A DNA stretch of 64,000 nucleotides from Luteolibacter ambystomatis (GTDB lineage Bacteria > Verrucomicrobiota > Verrucomicrobiia > Verrucomicrobiales > Akkermansiaceae). The translations under genes were made by a program, and so were the position numbers. The notes below the pieces were generated by a model, which did no database searches, was not told the origin of the DNA, and worked only from the letters and a program-made list of their open reading frames with translations. The stretch spans positions 4,413,754-4,477,753 of the forward strand of contig NZ_CP073100.1 of assembly GCF_018137965.1 (NCBI RefSeq), read 5' to 3'. Positions 16,112 to 24,133 of this stretch are shown piece by piece (within the stretch, counting starts at the first letter, position 1; the number at the start of each line of letters is the position of its first letter).

Positions 16112-17473
16112 TCACCCAGCATTCCTCTTGAAAGGAATTTTTTCGGAAACAAGTTCACCGGGTTTAAGGCTGAAAAACGCTCTCGCCTCGGCTTCCAATT
16201 TCGCATCGCGGTAATGGCGACGAACGATGGAAACACTGTTTCCCATCTCGTCAGCCAAGCGCCCGGAGTCCTTGATGATGGCTCCACGGTAGGAGGCGAA
16301 GCTATGGCGCAAGCCGTTCTCCACTCGGCGCACGTTTGCTCCGGCGTGGGCATGCCTTACGCGAGTGAGCCACGCGCTTTCTGTCATGGTGACGACGGAG
16401 CCGCTTCGGCGCGTTTGAGAGAGCAACCAGTGCTTGAGGACGGGCAACACCGGAACGGCGCGGGGACGGTCGGTCTTGGTATCGCTTGCGCGCAAAATGA
16501 ACTCTCCCTCCTTGTCAGGCTCGCTCAAGTCGAAAGCCGAGAGGTCCAAGCGGGCGATTTCTGACTGCCGCAATCCCGTGAAAAAGCCGATGGCCGTTGA
16601 GGGAAGCAACAGGGAATCGTTTTCCAGCATCCACGCCAACAGCATGTAGGCTTCTTCCGGGGTATAGTGATCGCGCTCCGGCGACTTGATGAGCGGCGCT
16701 TCGATTTTGGTGACGGGATTCCGGTCGGGATTCACCCACGCGAAAAACGTGTGAAGAACTGCCCGGTAATGCTTCCGGCTTTGCGGAGAAGACGGCGCAT
16801 CCAACTCCACTGGCCCGGCTTTGGTCTTTTTACGCGGACGGATTTCCAACACCCACCGCTCGATTTCGCCTTGGTCGATGGAAGCCGCCACCCGATCCCC
16901 GAAGGACTCTTCAAATCGTCCCAATCGGATACGCAGGCTTTTCAACTGTGCCGCACCAATACCCCGGTCCGTTTTCGCCTGAAGGAATAGAGGAACTAAG
17001 TCGGCAACCTTGCGGGCGTCAGGATTGGCAAAAAGCCGTCCAAGGCCTTCACGGATGAGGTCGGCGAGACTCGGCACCGTAACGCCGTCAGCGGCCAGCC
17101 TAGCAGCTTCATTGCGCCAAGCGGAGACAGCGGCGATTTCCTCGCGGGTGAGTTCGCTGGCGAACTGCCGCCCGTGGTTGATCGTCGCAACGTCTCGTTC
17201 CTCCGCGAACCGTCTGGCCGCATGGAACTCGGAGAACTTCTTACGCGCCGTGAAGGCCTTCCCATCGGGGGTTGCCGTTGGATAGGCGACAATGAACGGT
17301 CTGCGCTCCTCATTGTTGAACTGGATGCGGCAGTGGCGGAACTGGGGAGCGGTTTCAACATCGCACCATGCGACAGCCAAAGCCCGGTTTGTGAACTCGC
17401 GGGACTTGCTGCCAGCCGTGGCCTTGAAGCCTTTGCCTTGTGCTTGAACCGCCGTTTTCTTCCGCGCTGCCAT
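16112..17473 (-). CDS. Tyrosine recombinase, element integrase
   Basis: 453 residues; the start at 17473 lies 95 bases from attR. The N-terminal half has an arm/core-binding region (SAM-like, about 150-245). In the catalytic domain I see Arg302 (GLRQSEIARL), Lys333 in DTKTDRPR, Arg389 in NGLRHSFASY and the nucleophile Tyr421 in RRHYRD. The usual HxxR His is Asn386 and the usual GH His is Asn412 (MGNS). The pattern is that of a divergent but probably active integrase. It catalyses recombination between the element and the tRNA-Cys gene. Confidence 0.92.
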   Translation of the reverse strand: MAARKKTAVQAQGKGFKATAGSKSREFTNRALAVAWCDVETAPQFRHCRIQFNNEERRPFIVAYPTATPDGKAFTARKKFSEFHAARRFAEERDVATINHGRQFASELTREEIAAVSAWRNEAARLAADGVTVPSLADLIREGLGRLFANPDARKVADLVPLFLQAKTDRGIGAAQLKSLRIRLGRFEESFGDRVAASIDQGEIERWVLEIRPRKKTKAGPVELDAPSSPQSRKHYRAVLHTFFAWVNPDRNPVTKIEAPLIKSPERDHYTPEEAYMLLAWMLENDSLLLPSTAIGFFTGLRQSEIARLDLSAFDLSEPDKEGEFILRASDTKTDRPRAVPVLPVLKHWLLSQTRRSGSVVTMTESAWLTRVRHAHAGANVRRVENGLRHSFASYRGAIIKDSGRLADEMGNSVSIVRRHYRDAKLEAEARAFFSLKPGELVSEKIPFKRNAG

Positions 17474-17517
17474 GCGGCAAACTTAGGCAGGCTCCGGCAG
17501 CTTGAGGAAGCGAAATT

Positions 17518-17539
17518 CGTCCCCATTCCGTCCCCATGG
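17518..17539 (+). repeat. Right tandem CGTCCCCA motifs, probable integrase arm sites
   Basis: CGTCCCCATTC (17518-17528) is followed directly by CGTCCCCATGG (17529-17539), the same core, orientation and 11-base period as the pair at 9070-9091. They lie between the integrase start and attR, 28 bases from the repeat. Integrase or excisionase binding is inferred from position and symmetry. Confidence 0.55.
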
Positions 17540-17567
17540 CCAAATAATCCGTGAAAAATATAGGTTC

Positions 17568-17622
17568 GCAGTGGTTTGCAAAACCACCATTAGTGGGTTC
17601 GATTCCCGCCTCCGCCTCCATT
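17568..17622. repeat. attR: right copy of 55-bp direct repeat (tRNA-Cys 3' fragment)
   Basis: Exact copy of 8910-8964. It lacks the 5' half of the tRNA, so it is a remnant and not a second functional tRNA. The following stretch 17623-17903 has no gene I can support; minus-strand frames there read through the repeat and look non-coding. Confidence 0.95.
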
Positions 17623-17903
17623 TTCTTCTCCATTGCGAGTTGATGATCGCGTCCCCAGCTGATCGATTCCGCCAGTTCCGGGTGGACATCTCCCAATATA
17701 GACGGGTACGGCGTCGTGAGGGTCGATGTGGTGCCTCTTCTTTACGAGGCATGGGATGGATCTGATTCGGGAGCCACCGGGGATTGTCCCGGAATGCGGG
17801 ATCGTCCTCTGTCTGCCGAAGACTCCGAATGATTTCCGGTTGCTGGACAAGTTGCTCGGTCTCGGATGACATTTTGAATCATCTTCAAGCTTTCCGAGTC
17901 CGA

Positions 17904-19751
17904 ATGAGCAAGCTCACCAACAAGATAGAAGCCCACGACCGTACCGTCTGGCAGGTATTGGCTGATAAAAAATACACCGTGGATTTTTTCCAGCGGGAGT
18001 ACAACTGGGAACAAAGGCACATCGAGCAACTGGTATTCGACCTGACGAGCGCATTTCTCGATGAGCACCAGCCGGGGGATGCCCGGACGAAGGGTGAAGA
18101 CTACAACAATTACTATCTCGGCCCCTTTGTTGTCAGTGAGAAGGCGGGGCAGCGGAGCATCATCGACGGCCAGCAACGCCTCACGTCCCTGACCCTGCTA
18201 TTGATTTATCTGAAGAATCTCCAGGAATCGCTCGGGCTTGCGGAAAAAATCGAGCCGATGATCTTTTCCGAGCACCGGGGAATGAAATCCTTCAATATCC
18301 AGGTCGAAGAGCGCTCGGAATGCCTGGAGAAGCTGTTCAGCGGTGGCAGCTATGCGGGCAAGGCGGGGGATGATGCATCCACCACCAACATGGCGGCGCG
18401 ATATGCCGATATCGAAAAATGCTTTCCCGATGACATCGCCTCAAAGCCGGAGGTGTTGCCGTTCTTCATCGATTGGATCAAATACAATGTCGTTCTCGTC
18501 GAGATCATCGCCTATTCGGACGACAACGCTTACACCATCTTCGAGACCATGAACGACCGGGGTTTGAACCTTACCCCGACGGAAATGCTCAAGGGTTTCC
18601 TCCTCTCCCGCTTCACCGATCAAACCAAGCGGAACAGGGCCAACGAGCAATGGAAAGAAGCCGTGGCCATGCTGAAGGAATATGATCTGAGAGAGGATCA
18701 GAGTTTCTTCCAAGCGTGGCTGCGCGCTTGCTATGCCGACACCATCCGTCCGGGCAAGGCCGGATCACAGAATGAAGACTTCGAAAAGATCGGCACCCGC
18801 TTTCACAGCTGGGTCCGGGATAATTTGCCGAAACTGGGCCTCGATCCCGAGGTTCCGGCGGATTTCGAGCGCTTCATCAGTGTGGATTTCAAATTCTACC
18901 ACGCCGCCTATCTCCGGATCCTTGCAGCTCAGGAATCGTTCGTACCAGGATTGGAACACGTTTATTACATCGATTGCTGGGGCATTGCGGCTTCCCAGGC
19001 GTTCTCCCTGATGTTGGCTCCTCTGGTCGCAACCGATGACGGGAAGACCGTGGATGGGAAGCTGGATCTTGTGGCACGCTACATCGAAACCTTCTCCGTC
19101 CGGAGAGCGGTCAATTTCAAGAAATTCGGAGCCAGTTCCATCCGTTATACGATGTATTCGCTGGTGAAGGAAATCCGCGGAAAAGATCTAGCGGATCTGC
19201 GCTCCATTCTGGCGACGAAAGTTGAAGAGATGGAATATGGCTGGGACGGGTTCCAGCATTTCCAAATGCATGGAATGAACCGACGGTTTGTAAAATTCCT
19301 GCTATCGAGAATCACCGCCCATGTGGAACAGGGTGCGGGCATGACGACGACTTTCCAAACCTACTTCGAAAACCCGCGAGGAAAGCCGTTTGAGATCGAG
19401 CATATCTGGGCCGATGACATGTCACAGCATCCGGCCCAGTTCATCGACAAGGCGGACTTCAGCGATTGGCGGAACAGCATCGGAGCGCTCGTGTTGCTGC
19501 CGAACGGGACGAATCAATCATTCAACGACAAACCCTATTCGGAAAAGCTCCCCCACTACCATCGCGAGAACCTTCTTTCCCAATCGCTCTGCGAGATTAC
19601 CTATCAGAACAATCCCAATTTCACGAAGTGGGCGAACGCGAATGGCTTGCCGTTCAAGCCTCATGAACAGTTCCACAAGAAGGATATTGAGGAACGGCAA
19701 TCTCTGTACCAGGCCATCTGTGAACAGATTTGGACATTTCCAACGAGCTGA
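17904..19751 (+). CDS. GmrSD-type restriction endonuclease (DUF262-DUF1524 fusion)
   Basis: 615 residues from the ATG at 17904; upstream codons to 17784 look non-coding. The N-terminal DUF262 (GmrS/ParB-like) domain holds FFQREYNW and the nucleotide-binding loop SIIDGQQRLTSLTLL (about residues 86-100). The C-terminal DUF1524 (GmrD) HNH domain holds FEIEHIWA (about 497-504), then an SIGALVLL-type segment with NGTNQSF, matching the H-N-K layout of this nuclease. Fused GmrSD proteins cleave DNA carrying modified (for example glucosylated hydroxymethyl) cytosine. It lies 281 bases outside attR, so it is next to but not inside the element. Confidence 0.88.
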   Translation: MSKLTNKIEAHDRTVWQVLADKKYTVDFFQREYNWEQRHIEQLVFDLTSAFLDEHQPGDARTKGEDYNNYYLGPFVVSEKAGQRSIIDGQQRLTSLTLLLIYLKNLQESLGLAEKIEPMIFSEHRGMKSFNIQVEERSECLEKLFSGGSYAGKAGDDASTTNMAARYADIEKCFPDDIASKPEVLPFFIDWIKYNVVLVEIIAYSDDNAYTIFETMNDRGLNLTPTEMLKGFLLSRFTDQTKRNRANEQWKEAVAMLKEYDLREDQSFFQAWLRACYADTIRPGKAGSQNEDFEKIGTRFHSWVRDNLPKLGLDPEVPADFERFISVDFKFYHAAYLRILAAQESFVPGLEHVYYIDCWGIAASQAFSLMLAPLVATDDGKTVDGKLDLVARYIETFSVRRAVNFKKFGASSIRYTMYSLVKEIRGKDLADLRSILATKVEEMEYGWDGFQHFQMHGMNRRFVKFLLSRITAHVEQGAGMTTTFQTYFENPRGKPFEIEHIWADDMSQHPAQFIDKADFSDWRNSIGALVLLPNGTNQSFNDKPYSEKLPHYHRENLLSQSLCEITYQNNPNFTKWANANGLPFKPHEQFHKKDIEERQSLYQAICEQIWTFPTS

Positions 19752-19917
19752 TGGAATGATCCCAGGATCAGACTCCGGAGGACATCTGCCACACGATGGA
19801 CCATGTCGTTCCGAAGATCCGGTATTGCAGCGCAGAGAGGGCAGGCAGCCCGCGGAGGGATATGGGCGGATGCGTTCCCGCTCGATTCCGTACGGGGCGT
19901 GAATTAGGGATGCCGCC

Positions 19918-20466
19918 ATGGAAAATGAAAATTCCGCGGGAGCAGGCATCTCTTCCACCAGGCAGAACCATTTCCGGTTCCACCTGCCGCACGCGCATCT
20001 GGCGGCCACGTTCGGGAACGATTGGTTCGGATTGAGGGCCGAGTCGTTCGCTCGGTTTTTCGGGACACCGACGTTTTTGATCGGCCAGACCGTGATCGTG
20101 GGGATCTGGATTCTGGTCAACCTGGTGGGCTGGGTCCAGTTCGACGTCTATCCGTTCATCCTGTTGAACCTGGCCTTCAGTTTGCAGGCGGCGTATGCGG
20201 CGCCGCTGATCCTGCTGGCGCAGACGCGGCAGGCGGAGCGGGACAAGGCGAATGCGGAGGCGGATGCGCAGCACCGGGAGGAGCTGGCGCACATTTCCGC
20301 CGAGAGGCAGGCGACCGCGGCGGAGCAGACGGCCCATCTGCTTGAGTTGATGCGGCGGAACACCGAACTCACGGAGCTGACCAAGCAACTCAGCGAGCGC
20401 ATCGAGGGGCTCACGGAGGAGGTACACCGCCACATTACGGCATCGGAAGAGCGGCCGGGATTGTAG
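19918..20466 (+). CDS. DUF1003 integral membrane protein
   Basis: 182 residues. The family signature is plain: FARFFGTPTFLIGQTVIVG, two TM helices with WVQFDVYPFILLN between, then SLQAAYAAPLILLAQTRQ. The C-terminal 80 residues are a charged helix, probably coiled coil (RDKANAEADAQHREELAHI and on), projecting into the cytoplasm. Function of DUF1003 is unknown. It converges with the FGE gene over a 6-base gap. Confidence 0.9.
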   Translation: MENENSAGAGISSTRQNHFRFHLPHAHLAATFGNDWFGLRAESFARFFGTPTFLIGQTVIVGIWILVNLVGWVQFDVYPFILLNLAFSLQAAYAAPLILLAQTRQAERDKANAEADAQHREELAHISAERQATAAEQTAHLLELMRRNTELTELTKQLSERIEGLTEEVHRHITASEERPGL

Positions 20467-20472
20467 GAGTTT

Positions 20473-21966
20473 TCAGCGGGCGTCGGTGGCGAGACGGAAG
20501 CCGAGGTCCGGGCGGCGGATGGCGCGGTCGTCGATCCATTCGCGGGCGAGCGCGCCATTGGCGGGCTTCAGGTAGGAGCCACCGATGATGACCCAGAGCT
20601 TTTCACCGAGCGGATTGGCCGGATTGACGGAGCGGCTGCGTGTCCACTCCGCCACGGAACCGGCCATGCCGAGCAGGCCATTCGGCGTGCGGTCCGGGGT
20701 TTCGGCGCTGACCGGCAGCCAGTTCGAGGGTTTGATCGCGGACGGTTGCTTCACGTCCTGGCTCATGGCGGCGAACCATTGCTCCTCGGTCGGCAGGTTG
20801 CCGCGCTTCCACTCGCAATAGGCGGCGGCATCCCACCAATCGACGCCGATGACGGGCGTGTCGAGTGAGACCAGGCGGCCCTGCCAGGTGCTGTTGGCCT
20901 TGGCGGCGGCGCTGAGGTTGTCCCAGTCGTCCGGGATGTGGCTGGCCTTTTCCGGCGGCTGGCTTTCGTGATCGAAGGTGCGTTCGCGCTGGTCTTTTGT
21001 CAGCAGCGCGAGGGTGTCGAGGAATTCCCCGTATTCGCCGATGGTTACCTCATGGGCGGCGAGTTGGAAGGCGGGCAGGGTTGCCTCGGTGCCATCGGGC
21101 ATCAGGTGCTTGCCCTCCGGAATGAGCACGGCCGGGGGCAGCGGGGCTTTTGGCGGCGCTGCCGGAGGTTTCGGTTTCATCATCGACAGACCAATCCCCA
21201 CCCCAACGAGAAGAAGGGCTCCACCCATGACTATCGCGGCCACCGGCAGTTTCTTCGGTGTCGGCAGGTGGCTTGTGGCGGGACCGGCGCCAGCCGCAGG
21301 ATCGACGAGCTGTCCTTCGATCTGTGCCGAGTAGTCGCGGACCTGTTCCCAAGTGATGGGGCTTTCCAAGCCTTCCCCGCGCATCCACGCCAGCAGGGTA
21401 AGCAGCCGGGTGGCTCCGGAATGGCCGTCCGCGACCAGCGGCACCAGATTGACTCCCAGTCCCATGATGTCCTCCACCGAGCGCTCCGGCTCGCGTTCTC
21501 CGGCGACGGAGAGATTCACCAGCCGGACCACGCCGCTGTCTTCCAAATGGATGTCACAGGGATCGAGCGGCGCGGTGGCTTGGCCGCGGGATTCGAGATA
21601 GAGGTTTCCCTCGGCCACACGGCGGAGCACATGGGCGAGCACGGAGGGGCGCAACGGTTCGGAAGCATGCAGCCGTTCTTCCAAGGTGGCTCCTGCCAGG
21701 CGTTCGCGGGCGAAGAAGCAGTGCGAGTCCTTGGCCACCGCTTCATAGACCGATCCGATCAAAGGGTGGTCCGTGGCCGCCTTCGATCGGACATCTGCGA
21801 GGAAGGACTCGCGGGCCTCTTCGGCTTCCGGTTTGAGTTCGTCGACGAGGACCTTGCGGCGGACCGAGACTTGCTCCGCCAGCCAAGTGCGGGTGAGCGG
21901 GCCTTCCGCGAGAAGTTCTTTCAGCCGGTAGTCTCCAAGGGTGGGTTCGTCGGAAGGGGAATCCAT
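20473..21966 (-). CDS. Transmembrane pseudokinase with formylglycine-generating-enzyme-like (SUMF1) domain
   Basis: 497 residues: a kinase-like domain (about 12-215), one TM helix (241-262, AAIVMGGALLLVGVGIGLS), then an FGE-sulfatase domain (about 280-497). The kinase part has lost its key residues: the VAIK Lys position reads KVLVDELKP, the HRDLKPxN loop is replaced by LDPCDIHLED, and DFG is VNLS. The FGE domain keeps EVTIGEYGEFL, WWDAAAYCEWKRG, LPTEEQW, MAGSVAEWT, GGSY and LGFR. The layout puts a degenerate sensor/scaffold inside and a C-type lectin-like domain outside. Whether it acts on sulfatase-like Cys residues is unknown. It is 18 bases downstream of its membrane partner. Confidence 0.86.
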   Translation of the reverse strand: MDSPSDEPTLGDYRLKELLAEGPLTRTWLAEQVSVRRKVLVDELKPEAEEARESFLADVRSKAATDHPLIGSVYEAVAKDSHCFFARERLAGATLEERLHASEPLRPSVLAHVLRRVAEGNLYLESRGQATAPLDPCDIHLEDSGVVRLVNLSVAGEREPERSVEDIMGLGVNLVPLVADGHSGATRLLTLLAWMRGEGLESPITWEQVRDYSAQIEGQLVDPAAGAGPATSHLPTPKKLPVAAIVMGGALLLVGVGIGLSMMKPKPPAAPPKAPLPPAVLIPEGKHLMPDGTEATLPAFQLAAHEVTIGEYGEFLDTLALLTKDQRERTFDHESQPPEKASHIPDDWDNLSAAAKANSTWQGRLVSLDTPVIGVDWWDAAAYCEWKRGNLPTEEQWFAAMSQDVKQPSAIKPSNWLPVSAETPDRTPNGLLGMAGSVAEWTRSRSVNPANPLGEKLWVIIGGSYLKPANGALAREWIDDRAIRRPDLGFRLATDAR

Positions 21967-21984
21967 GCGGAAAGGATCGGGCGA

Positions 21985-23166
21985 TCAGCGGGGAAGGGGC
22001 AGCAGGGGCGCTCCGGGATTGAAGTCACGGGGAAGCTCCTCCTTGTTGAGGAATTCGGGGGGGACATCGCCGGGGCTGGGCAGGCCGTTCGGCTGCTGCT
22101 GTTGCAGTTGTTGCTGCTGGATCTGGAGGGCCTGCTGGTTGCGGGCGGCGAGGTCGCGCGGCCAGGCTTGCACGTCGATGAGCTCGTTCTTGTAGTTCAG
22201 CTCCACGGATTGGCCGTAATACGCGCGGTGGCCGAAGAGGTGTTCATCCTGTTCGTCCTGTTTCGGAATGATGTAGGTCACGCGCAGCAGTTCCTCGCCA
22301 CCGGCCCAGTCGATCGGCAGGCTGGCCCACTCGGTCTTGATGATGCTGGTGTCGCGGGTGGGAACGACGTCCTTGCCCTTCAGCGTGTCGTAAAAGAGGA
22401 CGCGCACGGAGAAATCGTCCGCGCCCACCGTGGTGCCGGGCGCCACCTGCACGGGGATGGTGAGCACCACGCGCTCGCCATCTTCGTATTGGGCGTCCTT
22501 GAAGATGCGGGTCCGGCCGAGCGCCAGCTTGCCATGGATATCCGGTTCCTGGAGGCCGTCGCGCAGTTTGCCCGCAGCTTGTTCATAGAGGTTGCCGGCC
22601 TTGGTGGCGCCCATTTTGAAGACATTCTCGTAGTGCTCGGAGGCCTTGTCATAGACGCCCATGGCTTCATGGACGAGGCCCAGTTCGTATTCCACGTTCG
22701 GTTCGTCCTGGGCTTTGGAGGCGGCTTCCTGGAGCTTCACGATGGCGGCCCCCATGTCTTCGGCGATGCGGGCCTTGCGGGCTTCCGTGACCAGACGCTC
22801 GACCACCGGATCTGCGATCGGCGGCGTGGCCACCGGAGTGGGGGCCGGACCGATTGGGGCGGCTGCCACCGGGGTTTGGGGGGGCTTGGCCAGCACGCCG
22901 TGGGGTTCCGCACCCTCCGGCAGGGCCGAGGCGATGGTCGGCAGCGTGCGGTTGGCGGGAGCTGCGGCGGGTGTCGGGACTGGCACGGCTACGATCTTCG
23001 GCACCTCCACGATCTTTTCGACCACGCGGATTTCCTTCGCGGCGTCGAGGCGGGCGGCCAATGCCACGGCGGTGCTCATCACCTCCGCGAACGCCAGGAT
23101 GCCGAGCGTCCAGCACGAGACACGGAAGGCCGTGAAGCGGTGTGCGGGAGTGTAGTGGCCTGCCAT
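21985..23166 (-). CDS. Membrane-anchored helical-repeat protein upstream of the pseudokinase-FGE gene
   Basis: 393 residues from the ATG at 23166. One N-terminal TM helix (about 18-38, CWTLGILAFAEVMSTAVAL) is followed by a long Pro/Val/Ala linker and a TPR-like segment (AAIVKLQEAASKAQDEP, then YELGLVHEAMGVYDKASEHYE). The C-terminal half is a beta-rich unit (LALGRTRIFKDAQYEDGERV, FGHRAYYGQSVEL) and the tail is poly-Gln (IQQQQLQQQQP). No known family. With 18 bases to the FGE gene, the two probably work as one envelope complex. Confidence 0.75.
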   Translation of the reverse strand: MAGHYTPAHRFTAFRVSCWTLGILAFAEVMSTAVALAARLDAAKEIRVVEKIVEVPKIVAVPVPTPAAAPANRTLPTIASALPEGAEPHGVLAKPPQTPVAAAPIGPAPTPVATPPIADPVVERLVTEARKARIAEDMGAAIVKLQEAASKAQDEPNVEYELGLVHEAMGVYDKASEHYENVFKMGATKAGNLYEQAAGKLRDGLQEPDIHGKLALGRTRIFKDAQYEDGERVVLTIPVQVAPGTTVGADDFSVRVLFYDTLKGKDVVPTRDTSIIKTEWASLPIDWAGGEELLRVTYIIPKQDEQDEHLFGHRAYYGQSVELNYKNELIDVQAWPRDLAARNQQALQIQQQQLQQQQPNGLPSPGDVPPEFLNKEELPRDFNPGAPLLPLPR

Positions 23167-23233
23167 TTCTCCGCACACTGGTGAATCCACCGCGGGGTGT
23201 CAATGCGGCGGGGAGCTTGTTAGCGGCGGCGGC

Positions 23234-24133
23234 TCACTTGGCAAAGTGATCCCAGCCGCCTTCCAAACGTTCTTCCGCACCTTCGCTGAGTTTGCCGATC
23301 ACCGTCAGCGGCAGCTTGGGAAATGCTTCGTTCCACGCGGCGATGGTGCGGGTGTTCCACTTGCGCGGCGGCAGAGTGAATAACAATTCGAAGTCCTCTC
23401 CGTCGCCCAAAGCTTGCTCCACGGTGCAGCCGCGGGTGCGTGGGACGGCTTCCCGGTCGAGCTGGAATCCCAACCCGCTGGCCTTCGCGAGGCGCGGCAG
23501 ATCCTTGGCGACCCCATCGGACAGATCCATCATGGCGGTTGGCTTGAGATGGCGCACCAGCCACGCGGCTTCTTCCAAGCGCGGGGTGAAGGTAAGGTGC
23601 TTGCCCCGGATCGAGCCGCCGAGCCTGCCAGTTACCAGCACCAGATCCCCGGGCCGGCCACCGGAACGCAGCGTGATGTGGGATGGCACGACCGTGCCGG
23701 TGGCGGCGATGGAAATCACGGCGGCGGAACCGGCGGGCACGCGGGTGGTCTCGCCGCCGGCGAGGAATCCGCCGTGGCGTGCCAGGCACTCGCCGAAACC
23801 GCGATAGATCCCTTCGATCCTCGCTACCGGCCACGAGGGCGGAAGCGCGATGGTGACCAGAAAACGATCCGGGGTTCCGCCCATGGCGGCGAAGTCGGAG
23901 AGCACCCGCGCCGCGGCCTTCCAGCCGATTTTGCGGGGTGGCGTGTCCGGCAGGAAATGCACGTGCTCGACCATGGCATCGGTCTTGAGCAGTTGGAGCG
24001 CGCGCGTGTTGCCGGTATCGATCACCGCGCAATCGTCGCCGGGGCCGGTGACCGGATCGGGGTCGCGCGGCACCAGCCGGACCAGCCGGTCGATCAGCGC
24101 GTCTTCACCGAGGTCTTTGAGAGCTTTTTTCAC
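23234..24133 (-). CDS. thiL: Thiamine-monophosphate kinase
   Basis: 299 residues from a GTG at 24133, which overlaps the stop of the CPBP gene as GTGA; the longer frame to 24256 lies inside that gene and is improbable. ThiL landmarks are visible: GEDALIDRL at the start, GPGDDCAVI for metal/ATP, LSDFAAMGG, GGETTR, MDLSDGVAKDLPRL and GDGEDFELLF. It phosphorylates thiamine monophosphate to the active diphosphate with ATP-Mg. Length fits the family. Coupling to a membrane protease gene is a local curiosity and not known to be functional. Confidence 0.95.
   Translation of the reverse strand: MKKALKDLGEDALIDRLVRLVPRDPDPVTGPGDDCAVIDTGNTRALQLLKTDAMVEHVHFLPDTPPRKIGWKAAARVLSDFAAMGGTPDRFLVTIALPPSWPVARIEGIYRGFGECLARHGGFLAGGETTRVPAGSAAVISIAATGTVVPSHITLRSGGRPGDLVLVTGRLGGSIRGKHLTFTPRLEEAAWLVRHLKPTAMMDLSDGVAKDLPRLAKASGLGFQLDREAVPRTRGCTVEQALGDGEDFELLFTLPPRKWNTRTIAAWNEAFPKLPLTVIGKLSEGAEERLEGGWDHFAK

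Larger units (their letters stand above)
8910..17622. mobile_element. tRNA-Cys-integrated genomic element (about 8.7 kb)
   Basis: The element lies between the two 55-bp att repeats and holds, left to right: SDH-family serine proteinase, small protein, C5 DNA methyltransferase, PD-(D/E)XK endonuclease, membrane-anchored protein (minus), Tyr-rich small protein, RepA-like ATPase (minus), 98-residue protein (minus), excisionase-like HTH protein (minus) and integrase (minus). Base composition shifts: a sample at 11701-11760 is 48% GC against 70% at 7141-7200 outside. No capsid, terminase, portal or conjugation genes are visible, so it is neither a full prophage nor a self-transmissible ICE; it resembles a small satellite or integrative island carrying restriction-modification cargo. 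Confidence 0.93.

Noticed and set aside
17568..17622. Second tRNA-Cys gene
   Set aside because: Only the 3' half is present; the acceptor 5' strand and D arm are missing, so it is the attR copy.
8910..17622. Complete prophage
   Set aside because: There is an integrase and a RepA-like ATPase but no terminase, portal, capsid, tail or lysis genes that I can recognise.
17483..17872. A 129-codon minus-strand frame through attR
   Set aside because: It spans the att repeat, is Arg/Pro/Trp-rich and has no recognisable domain or good start signal; could be real but not supported.
20938..23184. A 748-codon open frame on the plus strand
   Set aside because: It is antisense to two well-supported genes; high GC makes long antisense frames common, and no family motif is present.
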